Of a stretch of DNA of 64,000 bases, positions 24,808 to 35,872 are shown piece after piece. The stretch's first letter is position 1, and each line of letters opens with the position of its first letter. The notes beneath the pieces are model-generated. The model was not told the DNA's origin, did not search any database, and was given only the letters and a program-made list of their open reading frames with translations. The stretch is from Cytospora piceicola (lineage: Eukaryota; Ascomycota; Sordariomycetes; Diaporthales; Cytosporaceae): NCBI GenBank assembly GCA_023375675.1, contig JALQBC010000002.1:868001-932000 (forward strand), written 5' to 3'. The translations under genes were made by a program, and so were the position numbers.

Positions 24808-26409
24808 TTGGTAAAGCATTGATATGCAAGCGAGTGGCATGTGTTGAATCTGTAATAGCAAGGGAAGCGCGGCGCGTGGGACCAAGTGGTTTCAATACTG
24901 GCGCAGATATTTTCCGCCAAGTGGTACATAACATGATTCATTGATGATGGATGAGCGTACTGGAAGTAACAAGAGGGGTTGGGGAACGGGAGACCGTGGT
25001 TCCTCAGAGGAGGCATCACGACTGAATCTGCCCCGGGCTGCTTTGTCATTGCCTCGCTCATTCACGGGCCTCTTTTGCTGCATTAGCACAGGCATCTTGT
25101 ACGGAGTCGATTATTTTTGCGAATTTGGCATCTTTGGCATCTGGGCACACCGGGGAACAAACAAAAGTCGCAATACATTGAAAAAATGAAATCGAGATTG
25201 ATCGCTGCAGAGGTTTACGTTCGGATGTTGTGTATAGTTGAATGTGTGCCTCGCTTCGCAACTGGCGGGAGACGGATTCAACTATAGCATGTCGCCATCT
25301 CGTCTGGTGTGTAGCATGACTGATTGTGAGGTACGATCGATGTTGGAGCGGCATACAGTCACGAGCCCTCGGTGTGGGTCGTAAGGTCGATATGGCTGCT
25401 GAAGTGAGATATAAGGCATAATGATGGTGCGTCGTCGAAATAAGGTTAGTGATGTGGGGCATCTTCCCACTCATCCTCTGCAAGGTGAGGATCTAATGTA
25501 ACCGACCCGTCACCAACCTGGCGGGATATTTGGAGGGGTGGGGGGTTCCCAATTGTGCAGGTGATAATGTGTTGTTCCTAGGGATGCTTGGCTTCACTCG
25601 AGAGGACAGACAATGTCTCGCCCAAAGGTCAATCAATGAAAAGGGGACAACCACAAACCAGCCTCATGCTCGACGCCATAGATCAACAATAGCTTTCTCG
25701 GATGTGGCCCCCCCTGTTCTGTTGCTGGGGGGTTATTCAGGTCCGTACAGACTGTCCGCTTATGATCTTGGGGACCAACTTGTTGACGACAGCTACTATT
25801 AATGGTACCTAGGTAGATACAAAGTCACAAATAGCAAAATGTTGAGGAAAAAGAGCTCTCAAGTCCCATGGGCTACATACATACATACAAGTTGACCAAT
25901 CAAATAACACCGATTACCTAGAAGTGGGGCAGTCTGTTCTCCTCCCTTCCTCTGGGAAAGAGAGACCACCCCCAAACTCTACCGTCTTTACGCCCTTGGT
26001 TCACGATTTTTTTTAAATTGGAAGGCATTATATCTCATTTGCCCGGGAAACACTTCGTGGCGCCTGCCCTCCTCTCCTCCTCTCCTCCTCTTGTACCTCT
26101 CAAAATGTCGAGACTGCCACAGAGCAGAACCAGTCTGGGAAGACACGTTGACGTCTGCCATCCGAAGAATCACATCTTCAAGTATTCGTTTGGGCTGTGA
26201 TAAGTCATTACAGTCACTACATTCGCTGATAGTCAGTCTTTGAAGTGCTTACTTCTTGTCCTCACATACTTTGCCCGTCTCCTGACAAAGCCGAAACCAC
26301 ACGTTCATAATCTCGAGGTCATCACCATCCCCCCGCAAGCCTCCCGAGAGTCCACATGTTCCAGCTTCTCGACGACGTCCCATAGCTCAGGAGCCACAGG
26401 AAGCACAGG
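24808..26409. other. Intergenic, 1.6 kb
   Basis: No gene recognised, although 142- and 90-residue frames exist without family features. One TACCTAGGTA copy is at 25806. Confidence 0.5.
25806..25815. repeat. TACCTAGGTA palindrome, copy 5
   Basis: 600 bp before the start codon of the PPxY membrane protein; flanked by GG and GA. Confidence 0.85.
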
Positions 26410-27021
26410 ATGGACCCGGGCAGCAGTCATCAAACGGACCACACAACCAACATTACAGGCTCCACTAGCAACTCACCACCCAACTTGATATGGGTCATAA
26501 TCCCCCTCGTCGTCGTCCTCCTTACGGGCGCCCTCATAGCCATCTCATACCGGCTCGTCACGAGACACCGACGCCGGAAGGCACAAGGAGCTGACCCCGA
26601 GCAAGCAGCCACTGGGCCCGAGACCACAGCATTAGAAGTGAGAGACGGCGCGGCAGCTGAGGGTAGCCCGGCGCCAGAGTCGGGCCCGCCGCAGCCCACA
26701 GACCGGTGGGGATGGGTCTTGGACCCCAGCAGCGGCAGCAGCAGCCGCCTCCGCCGCCGCGGCTCCACACGGATAAGCGAGGGCCTCAACGAGCTCGGCG
26801 AGGCGCCGCCGCCGTACGGCGAGGACAGCGGGGGGCCGAAGGGCTGCGTGGCCGAGATGGCCGAGGTCGGGGACGGCGGCGAGGGCCCCTCGGGGGCGGC
26901 GGCACTGCGGCGGGGACCTGGGGCGGGCCCGGAGCCGCCGGCGTACGAGATGGCCATGGGCTCGGGGGGGACGTCGTCGGTGCGGGAGCCTCCGCCGGCG
27001 GTGACGCCCCGGTCGCGGTAG
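26410..27021 (+). CDS. Small single-pass membrane protein with two PPxY motifs
   Basis: Single exon, 203 residues. A short N-terminus carries an N-glycosylation site (NIT, 14-16). One membrane segment follows (LIWVIIPLVVVLLTGALIAI, about 26-46), then RLVTRHRRRK, which by the positive-inside rule places the long C-terminal tail in the cytosol. The tail contains RWGWVLD and the block EGLNELGEAPPPY, which I recognise from uncharacterised mould proteins of the same layout, so the gene is real despite its low complexity. Two PPxY motifs, PPPY (133-136) and PPAY (176-179), are ligands for WW domains such as those of Nedd4/Rsp5 ubiquitin ligases. A role as a ligase adaptor is inference. The C-terminal half is Gly/Pro/Glu-rich, and the opposite-strand frame here is a GC-rich shadow. 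Confidence 0.75.
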   Translation: MDPGSSHQTDHTTNITGSTSNSPPNLIWVIIPLVVVLLTGALIAISYRLVTRHRRRKAQGADPEQAATGPETTALEVRDGAAAEGSPAPESGPPQPTDRWGWVLDPSSGSSSRLRRRGSTRISEGLNELGEAPPPYGEDSGGPKGCVAEMAEVGDGGEGPSGAAALRRGPGAGPEPPAYEMAMGSGGTSSVREPPPAVTPRSR

Positions 27022-27398
27022 TTCCTGGCGGGGTAGGGCATTGTGCGCGTGGATGACTGGGCATGTTGGTGATGTCGTTTTGTCTTGGTTACGGGGGTAT
27101 GCCAGGTGGGCTTGGTTGTGAGGCGGGGCTGGAGGACTCGTGGTGGTGTTTATTGGGTTCAGATCATATATAACCCGTATGAATATGAATATCGATACTG
27201 AGTAACGACAGCCATCTCAGACCAGTAACATTAGTGTGCGTGTGTGTATGTGAGCCTGTCTTAGGCCCGCGTCGACCACGCCCCAAACAAAATGCCTTTG
27301 AATATTGCAGTTGCTCCTTGTACTAAAACTATGAAAACTGTGATAATGAGAGATAGAGGGAGATAGGTAGAGAGAAAGAGAGAGAGCCATTGTTATCC
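27022..27398. other. Convergent 3' intergenic with purine microsatellite
   Basis: Separates two convergent genes. An AG-rich stretch lies at about 27350-27387 (AGAGAGAAAGAGAGAGAG), next to the AAA ATPase stop codon. Confidence 0.5.
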
Positions 27399-30300
27399 TT
27401 AGAAGCGAGCTTCCGGCTGTGACTGAGGATAGCCGCCATATTGCGCCGCATTATAGCTTCCTTGCCGCTCGGAGGGAAACCCACTACCCTGTGCTGTATT
27501 ATAGCCTCCTTGGACGCCTGCTGTTGCTTCCCCGTACCCCGGTGACAACGAGCTTCCTCCTGTCCGCGATCCAGGCTCGTATGGACCATGCTGTCTCCCG
27601 ACCGGCGTATGTGGAATGGCCTTTGCCTGTGCCTGTGTCTGGTTATAGATCGCAGGTCTTTCTGCCGCCATTTGTCTCCGGTAATTCTGCGAGTCCTGCA
27701 CATGGGGAGGCTGGTGCTTCCCAAAATCATCGTTACGGGCCTCGGACTGCAAAGCAATCTCTCCATCCGATCCGGACAATACTGAAGACCTGTACTTGTC
27801 GTACATCAGAGTCGCTTCCTGGACCTGTCGGAAATGTTCAGGGCGTAGCTGCACGGCCCTTCCATCCTTCTCTGACGCCTCAAAGTGTGCCAGCGATGCC
27901 GCGATCGAAAATGCGTTGCGGATCTGCCGGCCATTCCAACGCCCGAGACCGTTTGTATGATTGTTGAAGTGCGTTTCGGCGAAGTTGAGGATTTCCTTGT
28001 CAAATATGTCCATAGGCGCTGTGTTAGTGGCTTCGGCGCGCTGCTTTTCTATTTTTTGCAGCTGGTTGATGTTCAGCTGGAAGATAGCCTTTGTTTGCTC
28101 AAGATCGAGCGCGTTATAGGGTAGGCTGAGGTGGACACGGGACTTGACACCCTCGTCAAGACTACCAGGTCGGTTGGTCGTCAGGAAGAGTATCCCGTTG
28201 TAATACTCCATCATGCGTAGAAATACTATCAAATGAGTCAGTCTCGTTAGCTGAAGAGCGAGCTAAAGATGTATAATCTCTAGGACTTAGTTACCTGATA
28301 CGAGCGCGTTTCTCTGGAGGTCTGATCTTGTGCGCTGCGTGATGAAGACATCCGCCTCGTCCAGCAAGAGCACACAGTCCCATAGATGGGCCAGGCGGAA
28401 GATCTCGTTCAAGGAGCTCTCGACACTGTCAGCCGTGGATCCCAAATCACCGCAAGTGATGGGAAAGAGAGGCTTGCCCCATCTCTGGGCCACGGCCTCT
28501 GCTGTCGCCGTCTTGCCGACGCCCGGAACTCCATGGAGGAGGATCACAACACCCTTGCCCTTGCCTCGGATGAGGTCCTGAGTGATGAGGTTTGTGCCGC
28601 TTTTCTCAATGTCCTTTTTGAGAAAGTGCTCGGTGACAATGGATTGAATGAGAGTTTTGTGTATCGAGCTGATCTTCAGTTTGTCGAATGGGTTGTCCTC
28701 GGCAGTCATGGCCACATGGTGGAGGTAGAGGAACCGGCTGTCGAGGCGGACGAACTTGCGTTCCCATAGGGCATATCCAACGATCCTCCTTGGTAAGAGA
28801 GCAATATCGTCGCCTTCTGGCTCCGGTCTTCGATTACCTTTCTCCAGATTTCCACCCAGGTATTTGAATTGCTTGAGGAACGCTTTACTTTCGAAAGAGT
28901 CTATCCCGTCATTCAACACAATGTCTTCCTTGCACACTTTGAGTCGCTCGGTGCGCTTTGAGTCGGACCACTGGACATGCTCGTAGTTGCCGTCTTCGAT
29001 ATATATCCTGACAAGTTGCACTGCAAGGTCACTAAATCTAGGCCTCCAAGTGGGATTGTGATTGAACCCCTCTTTGAAATCCACAATGATATCGCTGTCA
29101 ATGTGCTCCGGAGTCTTCGTCGATTCAGCTTTAGGATCCTCTTCGGTTTTGTTGTGGGTATCCTGCACAATAGTCCAGCCGCTGTAAGATCCGTAAGGGC
29201 GATTGATGCTCTCAATGAACTTCATACCTGAAGCCCGAGCCTGCTCCAGGAGCTCAGCACAGTTGGATGCAAAGCGTAACGGATAGAACGGCAGGATGGT
29301 GACGTCTCGTTCATCAAGATATGGCTGGAGAATAAAGTCCTTGATGACAGTTCCGAATTCGATACCGTCGTGGTCGACGTAGTAGCAATAGACACGGAAG
29401 GCACTGTGACCATGTAAGGCAACTCGGTAGACGGGCGGGGGGGCCTCGGGGGCCTCGCGGGGCTGGAGGCCCAATTCAACCTTGACATAGAAGATTCTCC
29501 AGAAAGTCTGCGCTGCGGCAATTGAATGGTCTTGTGAGGTATCTTTTTCGGGTGCGTAGAGAAGGTCTCCGACACGGAATACATACGAGAGATCCTCAAA
29601 GTAGACTTTGTATGTCTTTTTCTCCAGAATGTCGTCAAACTTGTGGTACAATGGAAGAATCTCATCATCAACAAACTTTATATAACACCGTATTTGTTCC
29701 AGAGCACCTGGGATGGTGGCGATGTGCTCCGTTGTAGTCTCTCCTAGGTCAAGGCTTGCCGGTCTATCATCTGGCAGTTCTGGGACAGGATTATCATTCA
29801 TCGTGGTAGACATCTCGTCTGAGGCGTTGTCATTGTCCTCGTTCTTTTCCTCTCGACGTAGAGTGGGATGGTCATGTAAATATGCCTCCAAGTCTTGAAG
29901 CCCCTCTTTCATGTTTTGTTGAACATTGACGAAGCACCGGAAGGGTCGAAGAAATGTTTTGGGGTTGTCGTCCCATACTGAATCATTTTCCCATATGTTT
30001 AAACTCTTCATAAGCAACATGACTGCAACGGATTGGATGCGGACGCGCTGGATATGGGTGTCAGATGCCCCAGCTGGAACTCCTTGACGAGACTCTGACC
30101 CTACAAGACCATAGAGTTCAGGAAGACCACGTTTATGGTTTTCTCTTCTGATATCTGCCTCCAAATCTGGCCCGGAGACAAGAACCTCTAGGGTACTTTT
30201 GCCTTCATCCTCCGAGAAGCGATTCATGAATTGCTCCCAGTTGCAAATTCTCACAGTCGGCTCAATCTCCGAGGGCGGCTTCAAGCGTTCATCTGTAAAG

Positions 30301-30787
30301 CTAGACGCCTCGGATGTAGAGCTTAGCTGGTCCGGGTCTGGTCGCCGAGAGACTCGAGACCGGAAGCGGTCGTGAGATTGTTGACGCGAGGAAGCTTTAG
30401 AGAACTGTGCCGCATCAACGGACTCGGTCTCGACGTTGAGAGCGTGATCAAAATTGGCTCCAGATATCGCTGTCGTCCTGGTAAGCAGCGCCTTCATCGA
30501 GGCTGCAATTTCGCCGATACCCTGGTTCATCTGATCCAGTGTTTGGTGGAGATGGTTCATATCTGAAGAAGTGTTATTTCATTGACTCTTCTGGGCCTGT
30601 ACAGCTTTGAGGGGTGGTAATTACCTGTGGCAATGGGATCTGGCGTCTCACATGCACTCGCCTTGGGACACTCCGGGGTGTCCGAGTGTAACATCTCAGT
30701 CGTCGCTGGTACTCCGACTTCATTGATCCCAATGTCTTCTGTTGTTTGCATTGCTTGAAGGCCTGATTGTTGGTCGAAGTTTGACAT
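27399..30787 (-). CDS. Large fungal AAA-family ATPase
   Basis: Exons 30787-30625, 30562-28295 and 28225-27399 give 1085 residues. Residues 1-350 are low in conservation and polar. A central region of the type found in fungal AAA proteins (DUF7025-like) includes YRVALHGHSAFRVYCYYVDHDG. The AAA module follows, with Walker A GVPGVGKT (732-739), Walker B LLLDEADV (786-793), then NALVSVFLRMMEYYNGILFLTTNR with a sensor-1-like TTNR and RVHLSLPY. The last 100 residues are Gln/Gly/Tyr-rich and probably disordered. Both introns have good GT/AG ends, and the second splits the NALVS/VFLRMMEYY block exactly. Homologues are numerous in moulds and uncharacterised. It is transcribed divergently from a STAND-like gene about 700 bp away. 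The start at 30787 is the first good ATG; upstream in-frame codons exist. Confidence 0.88.
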
Positions 30788-31485
30788 GTTGGAGTTGCTA
30801 TTGAACACGTATGAGGACGTTGTAACTGGAGATAACGAGCCACAGAAATCAGCACCTTTAAGTTTCAAAAGAAGGTGACGGGACTTGCAAGAAGTAATAT
30901 ATTGTGGTATTGCCTTCGCTCTTACATTGCGCAAGGAGGATGCTTTAATCTTCGCCTGTAGATAAAAACAAGTGCGGAGTAGATGAGCGGCGCGTAGCCT
31001 GCTTTCAGTAAGATGAGCAACGGATCCTGGACCAAAACCAGGAGGACACTATGCTACGTATGTTCGACTTTGCAGAATAGGGCAACCAATAACACAGAAG
31101 CCTTAAGTCGATTCGCCCACCCTTGCAGGTTGTTGCCTACAATATCAAGGAGATAATGCAAATCTTTAAGCCCCTATTGGAGGAAATATGACCTGTTGTG
31201 GACCCGCACAAGATTACAAATTCTACATATACTTGTTGGATGATAAGCGTTGTGTGTGTTCCCATGATAGGCACTATTAGAGCTGATATTGACGGTTTGC
31301 ATGCATATAAGATGACTGGTCCCCTACACATGTAGCGCTTATGGTGCCTGATAGATACACGATCACAGGGGCAACGTCGACATACCTAATTGAAAGACCT
31401 GTTTCCTCGACAAGTAAAGAGGGAAGAAAAGACCTTAACTGTTGTTTTTTTGTTTGGTTTTCTTTACACTGAACTGGCAAGCACT
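30788..31485. other. Divergent promoter region, AAA ATPase / STAND-like gene
   Basis: A 698-bp AT-rich spacer shared by two divergent genes. No palindrome of the TACCTAGGTA type and no other gene is visible. The divergent arrangement would allow co-regulation. Confidence 0.5.
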
Positions 31486-33520
31486 ATGATGCACAGGCGC
31501 TTTGATCCAACAATTCCCCCGAGTCTCAAGATCACGTTGGACGACGACAAAGAAGTCGATGTATTCCGAGGGTTTCAGGCTTCCTCGGTGATTAACCAAG
31601 TACTTCCAGGCTCTGATATGAGAACTGAATACGACAAGGAGACGAGCACATGGAAGTTATCTTCAGCCGTATACATTGACAACTTCTTGCGATCGGGAAG
31701 TGACCCCAATCAGGAACAGACGACAGGTTCAACTCCGTCATGGGATGGTGTGCTGAAGTTGATACAAGATGCAGAAGCTCAATACAAGAGTAAAGGCGAC
31801 AAGAGCAGATTCCGCCGATTCCTACGACAGGGACAAGATGTTTCCGTTGTCTTGAACGGGCTCGTCGAATTGATCCCTGATGAATACGGCCTTGGTATTC
31901 TCCGAGCAGGGCTGTCCATGCTCTTCACAGTACGTACGTTCCTGCTTCTCACACAATTCCTCCTATCTTGATTATAGCAAACAATGTGTGAATTTGTATG
32001 ACTGATCAGGCTCTCTCACTCAGACATGGGGCAAGATCATGAAGAACAGCGAGAAGGTTCTCCAAGCCCTCAGTGACATCCCCATCATTCTCTCCGTCGC
32101 CCTTGAGAAATGGCAATCATTCAAGACAGACGAGCAGCTCAAATTGGCCTCCATACAACTATATAACGACTCCATGGACGCCATCCGCACGTTCATCGAC
32201 ATCCTTTGTCTCAACTCGGGTGGCACATCGCGATGGTCGAAATGGGTTAAACCTCATCTCAAGCGTATGAGGCCCGAAAACGAGTCCGCTACAATCGACC
32301 AGGCCCTTGAGACTGTAGACATGGCCAAGCGGAATGTGGACAATAACGTGGATAGACTGGACCGGACAAGAGCTGCCGAGACACACGAGACTGTGGGGGT
32401 CACGAACCAACTTGTCGCGGGCGTCGCCACGAAGGTTCAGGAAAATTCGACAGAAATCAAGGAGCTCAAGGAGATGATGCAGGAATTTTATACGAAGCTG
32501 ATGGATGGTTATTATCTAATACCATCCGAGGTGATGCAACTGACGGAAATGGTGCATACCTCATTTTATCACCTGAATGCTGAGCAGATATACAAGAAAG
32601 GTCTATTGCCGTCTCATATTATTCCTAACAACGTTCCTCAGCAGCATCATCCCAGGATTCTTACACACGAACAACTCATTGAGATTCTGGGCATTCACCA
32701 CCTCTCTCCTATCGAAGACCGCGACATGGTCCTCCGCAAAGGCCACACCATGTCGCCGCACCACCTTGGCCGCGGCCGCTACCTTCTGGCGGTGCCTCAG
32801 TTCCAGCACCTCCTCTCCAGCCCCTCCTCAGCCATGCTACTTGTCGATGGCCATTGCAAAGAGGAATGCGACGGGAAGGTCTCGCCCATATCTGTATTCT
32901 GCGCCTCACTTGCCGCCATGATGGTGCGGGACCGCACGTACATGGTTCTGAGCTTCTTTGCTGGTCAGCACTGCCCTTACTACGATGCTGCATGTGACCC
33001 AGCGAGGGGTCCACGGGGCTTGGTACGCAGCCTGATCTCCCAGGTACTGCTATATCCGAACCAGTCAGAGCCGCAATATTACCTGGACTGGGTCAACGAC
33101 ACCCTTGTCAACGACGTCGCTCAGGGCCGGGTCGAGGCGTTGTGCTACCTATTTGAGGAGCTCGTGCGACGGGTTTTAGATGTGTCGGCTATATTCTGTA
33201 TTATAGATAACATCTCCGACTTTGAAAAAATGTGGGAAGGATGGGACGAGGAACTGGCAATTGTCTTTCAGTCTCTCCGCAACGTGGGTAGCATGCTGGC
33301 CCCAGGAGTCTGCTTCAAGATACTGATGACGAGTGCCGGGAAGAGCACACAGCTTGTCCAGTTGACTCATCCGTCAGAGCGTGTGTCGTTGAGAGCAGGC
33401 AACGTACTTAGTCCCGAGAAGGCTGGGTGGGCTATGGATCAGGATATTCGGAGATCAGTATCCCCAGGAGCTCATATGGGAGGCCCATCGGCAACTAGTA
33501 CTAGCTACAGGGAGCAGTAG
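31486..33520 (+). CDS. STAND-like protein with degenerate P-loop
   Basis: Exons 31486-31929 and 32024-33520 give 646 residues. The first 200 residues contain a helical region like those before NACHT modules in fungal STAND proteins (VLNGLVELIPDEYGLGILRAG, then TWGKIMKNSEKVLQALSDIP). A coiled-coil-prone stretch lies at about 245-310. From residue about 400 the protein resembles a P-loop NTPase core: LLVDGH (420-425) at the Walker A strand, LSFFAGQH, GPRGLVRSLISQVLL, and a Walker B-like strand AIFCIIDNISDFE. The Walker A loop reads GHCKEECDGKVS and lacks the G-x4-GK-S/T pattern, so nucleotide binding is doubtful. No C-terminal repeats follow. Similar proteins occur widely in Sordariomycetes without assigned function. 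A role in self/non-self or stress signalling is inference. Confidence 0.8.
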
Positions 33521-33544
33521 CAATGGGGTGAAAGATGTAGGAAA

Positions 33545-33574
33545 AGGAGGAGGAGGAGGAGGAGGAGGAGGAGG
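33545..33574 (+). repeat. (AGG)10 microsatellite
   Basis: Ten perfect AGG units, 25 bp after the STAND-like stop codon and within its probable 3' UTR. Confidence 0.9.
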
Positions 33575-33806
33575 TATAGAGTTGAGGCCTAGGATGAGGT
33601 CAGCGGTACAAGCCAATGTCAACATTGAACGGTTATGGAGGATGGTGGCAAGACGATGAGCGATTGTTTGTTATTTGTATGCGATGTGGTTCATGTTTTG
33701 TCGGTGGTTCGTTATTTACTTTTAGTATCATCGACAAAGTTAGTGCCAGCAACCCAGTGTACCGCCATATCTAATATATTCCTATCCGTGCACATGTGTA
33801 AGTATA

Positions 33807-33862
33807 TACTTAAGTACCTAGGTAGGCAATCGAGACAGGGTATCTACCTACTTAAGTAGGTA
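33807..33862. repeat. Palindrome cluster with TACCTAGGTA copy 6
   Basis: TACTTAAGTA (33807-33816) overlaps TACCTAGGTA (33815-33824). Twenty bases on comes a perfect 18-bp palindrome, TACCTACTTAAGTAGGTA (33845-33862), which reads as the TACCTAGGTA half-sites with CTTAAG inserted at the centre. Confidence 0.85.
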
Positions 33863-35127
33863 TATTTAGGTGTCTAGTCTAGACCCGCAAAGGCCACGAT
33901 ACATTGCCATCAACGTTACCCATCTGATTGGTTGTAAGGTACACAAGGAAAGGACAAATTCCTCGGGGCGACTTATATTTAGTCTGACATCACTGACATA
34001 GTTCACCTTTCCTCAGCGCATGAACATCTCTACACAACCCATATGCTACATGAGGCACTTTCCCCCGTCGAAAGCTTGCGACATAAGAGTACTGTAACAT
34101 ACTGAAAACCAAAGGTCAGACGTATTTCGACTTCAATATCCCGGAGCAGTCGCTGTACAAGAGCATCGAAGATGTGGTTGCAAGTCGGGCTCAAGGCAAA
34201 AACCAACTTATGTATATATGTAGATATCTAGGATATTCTAGGTCAACTCGGAGCTAAAACGTTTCAATGACAGTCCACGACTAGGGACCCTTCAAGACTA
34301 GGCAAAATAAGCCAAAGTGTTCTCGACGCCTTATCGAATTGATGAGCGTTGCATGTCATATAGTCGCTGGACTTGGCCTGTATGTGTATTGTCGCCCTGT
34401 AAAATCCTTCAAGTATCGAGGCCTTTCTGTCACTGTATCAGGATAATTATTGAAATCATTGCACCCTACAGGGCTCCCAAGACTGCACTGCTATGCTGTC
34501 GATCTGGGTTCTTGGGATTTAGTTTTTTCTTTCCACCTCGCTTTTGTTTCTTTTGTTTGTGTCTTGAGTCTGGCTAGAATAGAATCATCGACAGTCTGTA
34601 TTGTGTCTTGAGAGCCAGGGGTTCTCTCTTCACTATCACCCAGACTCTTTGAGAGTAAGCCATCCCCATCCATAGATGGACTCAATCAAGCACGATTGGT
34701 TCCGGGACGCGAAAGCAATTCCAAACCGCCGTGCCCACTCTTGTCATGGTCTTGGAAAGACGATAGTCCCATCCAGAAAGCTATAGTGGAAGCGACCTCA
34801 GGATGGCCGGCTGGAGGAGAAATGCCAGACTCAGGTACGCACCTCTCCAATGTAACCGACCATATTATAAGCCCTGTATATATCGACACCCTGGTATATA
34901 TCTACATATGCGTATGCCAGTGAGGGCAATCCATTGGCTTTTCAATGTGTTAAGTACGAGTAACACCAACTGCCTACTGTAGTACTTACTAAAAGGCCCC
35001 AGACCTTGATAAAGTCGCAGAAGGGTCACGCATGTATAAAAAGTGGCAGGCTCCCCACGTACTCAAAGGCTTTCCAACTGTTCTATGGTAATACTAAAAA
35101 ATTGACACTATCGTCGAAATCTGAGAC

Positions 35128-35137
35128 TACCTAGGTA
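35128..35137. repeat. TACCTAGGTA palindrome, copy 7
   Basis: About 745 bp before the sterol acyltransferase start codon. Confidence 0.85.
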
Positions 35138-35872
35138 TTATAAAATGTCTGAGATTATTGTAAGTCGAAGTCGTCAAGTAAGGGAGGGCTGCGGGCAGAG
35201 GTTGGAAGGCCTTGAAAGCAGAAAACAGAACGGGAAATGGTGCAGGTCGCCCGCCATGTTGACGTCAGGAGGCACGCCCACTATAAGCTTTTTTATGCAG
35301 GGGCTTGGCATACTGAGCAGCTGTTGCGCAGGGACGGGACCGGAAACCAAATACTTTAATTCTATCCCGACTAGACTTTGACTGTTCGTTCGCCGAGGCC
35401 GAGCCCGAAAGTTCTTACCGACCCGGTCTCTCCTGTCGTGGTTATTACACAGTATAGACAGACCCGCCTGACCCTCTACCTCGCTCTGTCGGATACCTTG
35501 CGGGCCCCCGAGGGATTCTTTGCCCTCCGGTTCATTCGGAATAGAGTTTGGATGACATATATTGACATATGATTCATGTTCCGTTGGATCCGGATGAAGG
35601 GTATTTGTTAAGATATATTTGTCAAGATATTTACTTCTTTTGACGGTCTCTCGTACGGCCCAAGACAGTAAACGAGCTGCTTACTTACTTAAGTACTCAA
35701 GTAGAACTTAGCCTTCACCAAATTTCACAAGTGAGAACCCAACCAGTTAGCCAACATTTCAAGTGAGTCGCATAACTCATATTCTCTACCATCATCCCAT
35801 GATCCGTCCAACCTACCAGCCTACCAAGCTATAAACTTCAAACATTCAGCCCCACCGCTGACCACCGAGCAG

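Larger units (their letters stand above)
33521..35872. other. Gene-poor AT-rich region of 2.35 kb
   Basis: No gene recognised. It begins with a ten-unit AGG microsatellite, then a cluster of palindromes at 33807-33862, and TACCTAGGTA and TACTTAAGTA copies at 35128 and 35686. The last 150 bases are the leader of the sterol acyltransferase. Confidence 0.5.

Noticed and set aside
25058..25483. 142-residue minus-strand frame between the nucleoporin and PPxY genes
   Set aside because: No conserved motif, no convincing ATG context, and composition like random intergenic sequence.
34491..34923. Short frames on both strands in the gene-poor region
   Set aside because: Frames of about 65-75 residues with no recognisable family, no supporting splice structure and no shared conserved motif.
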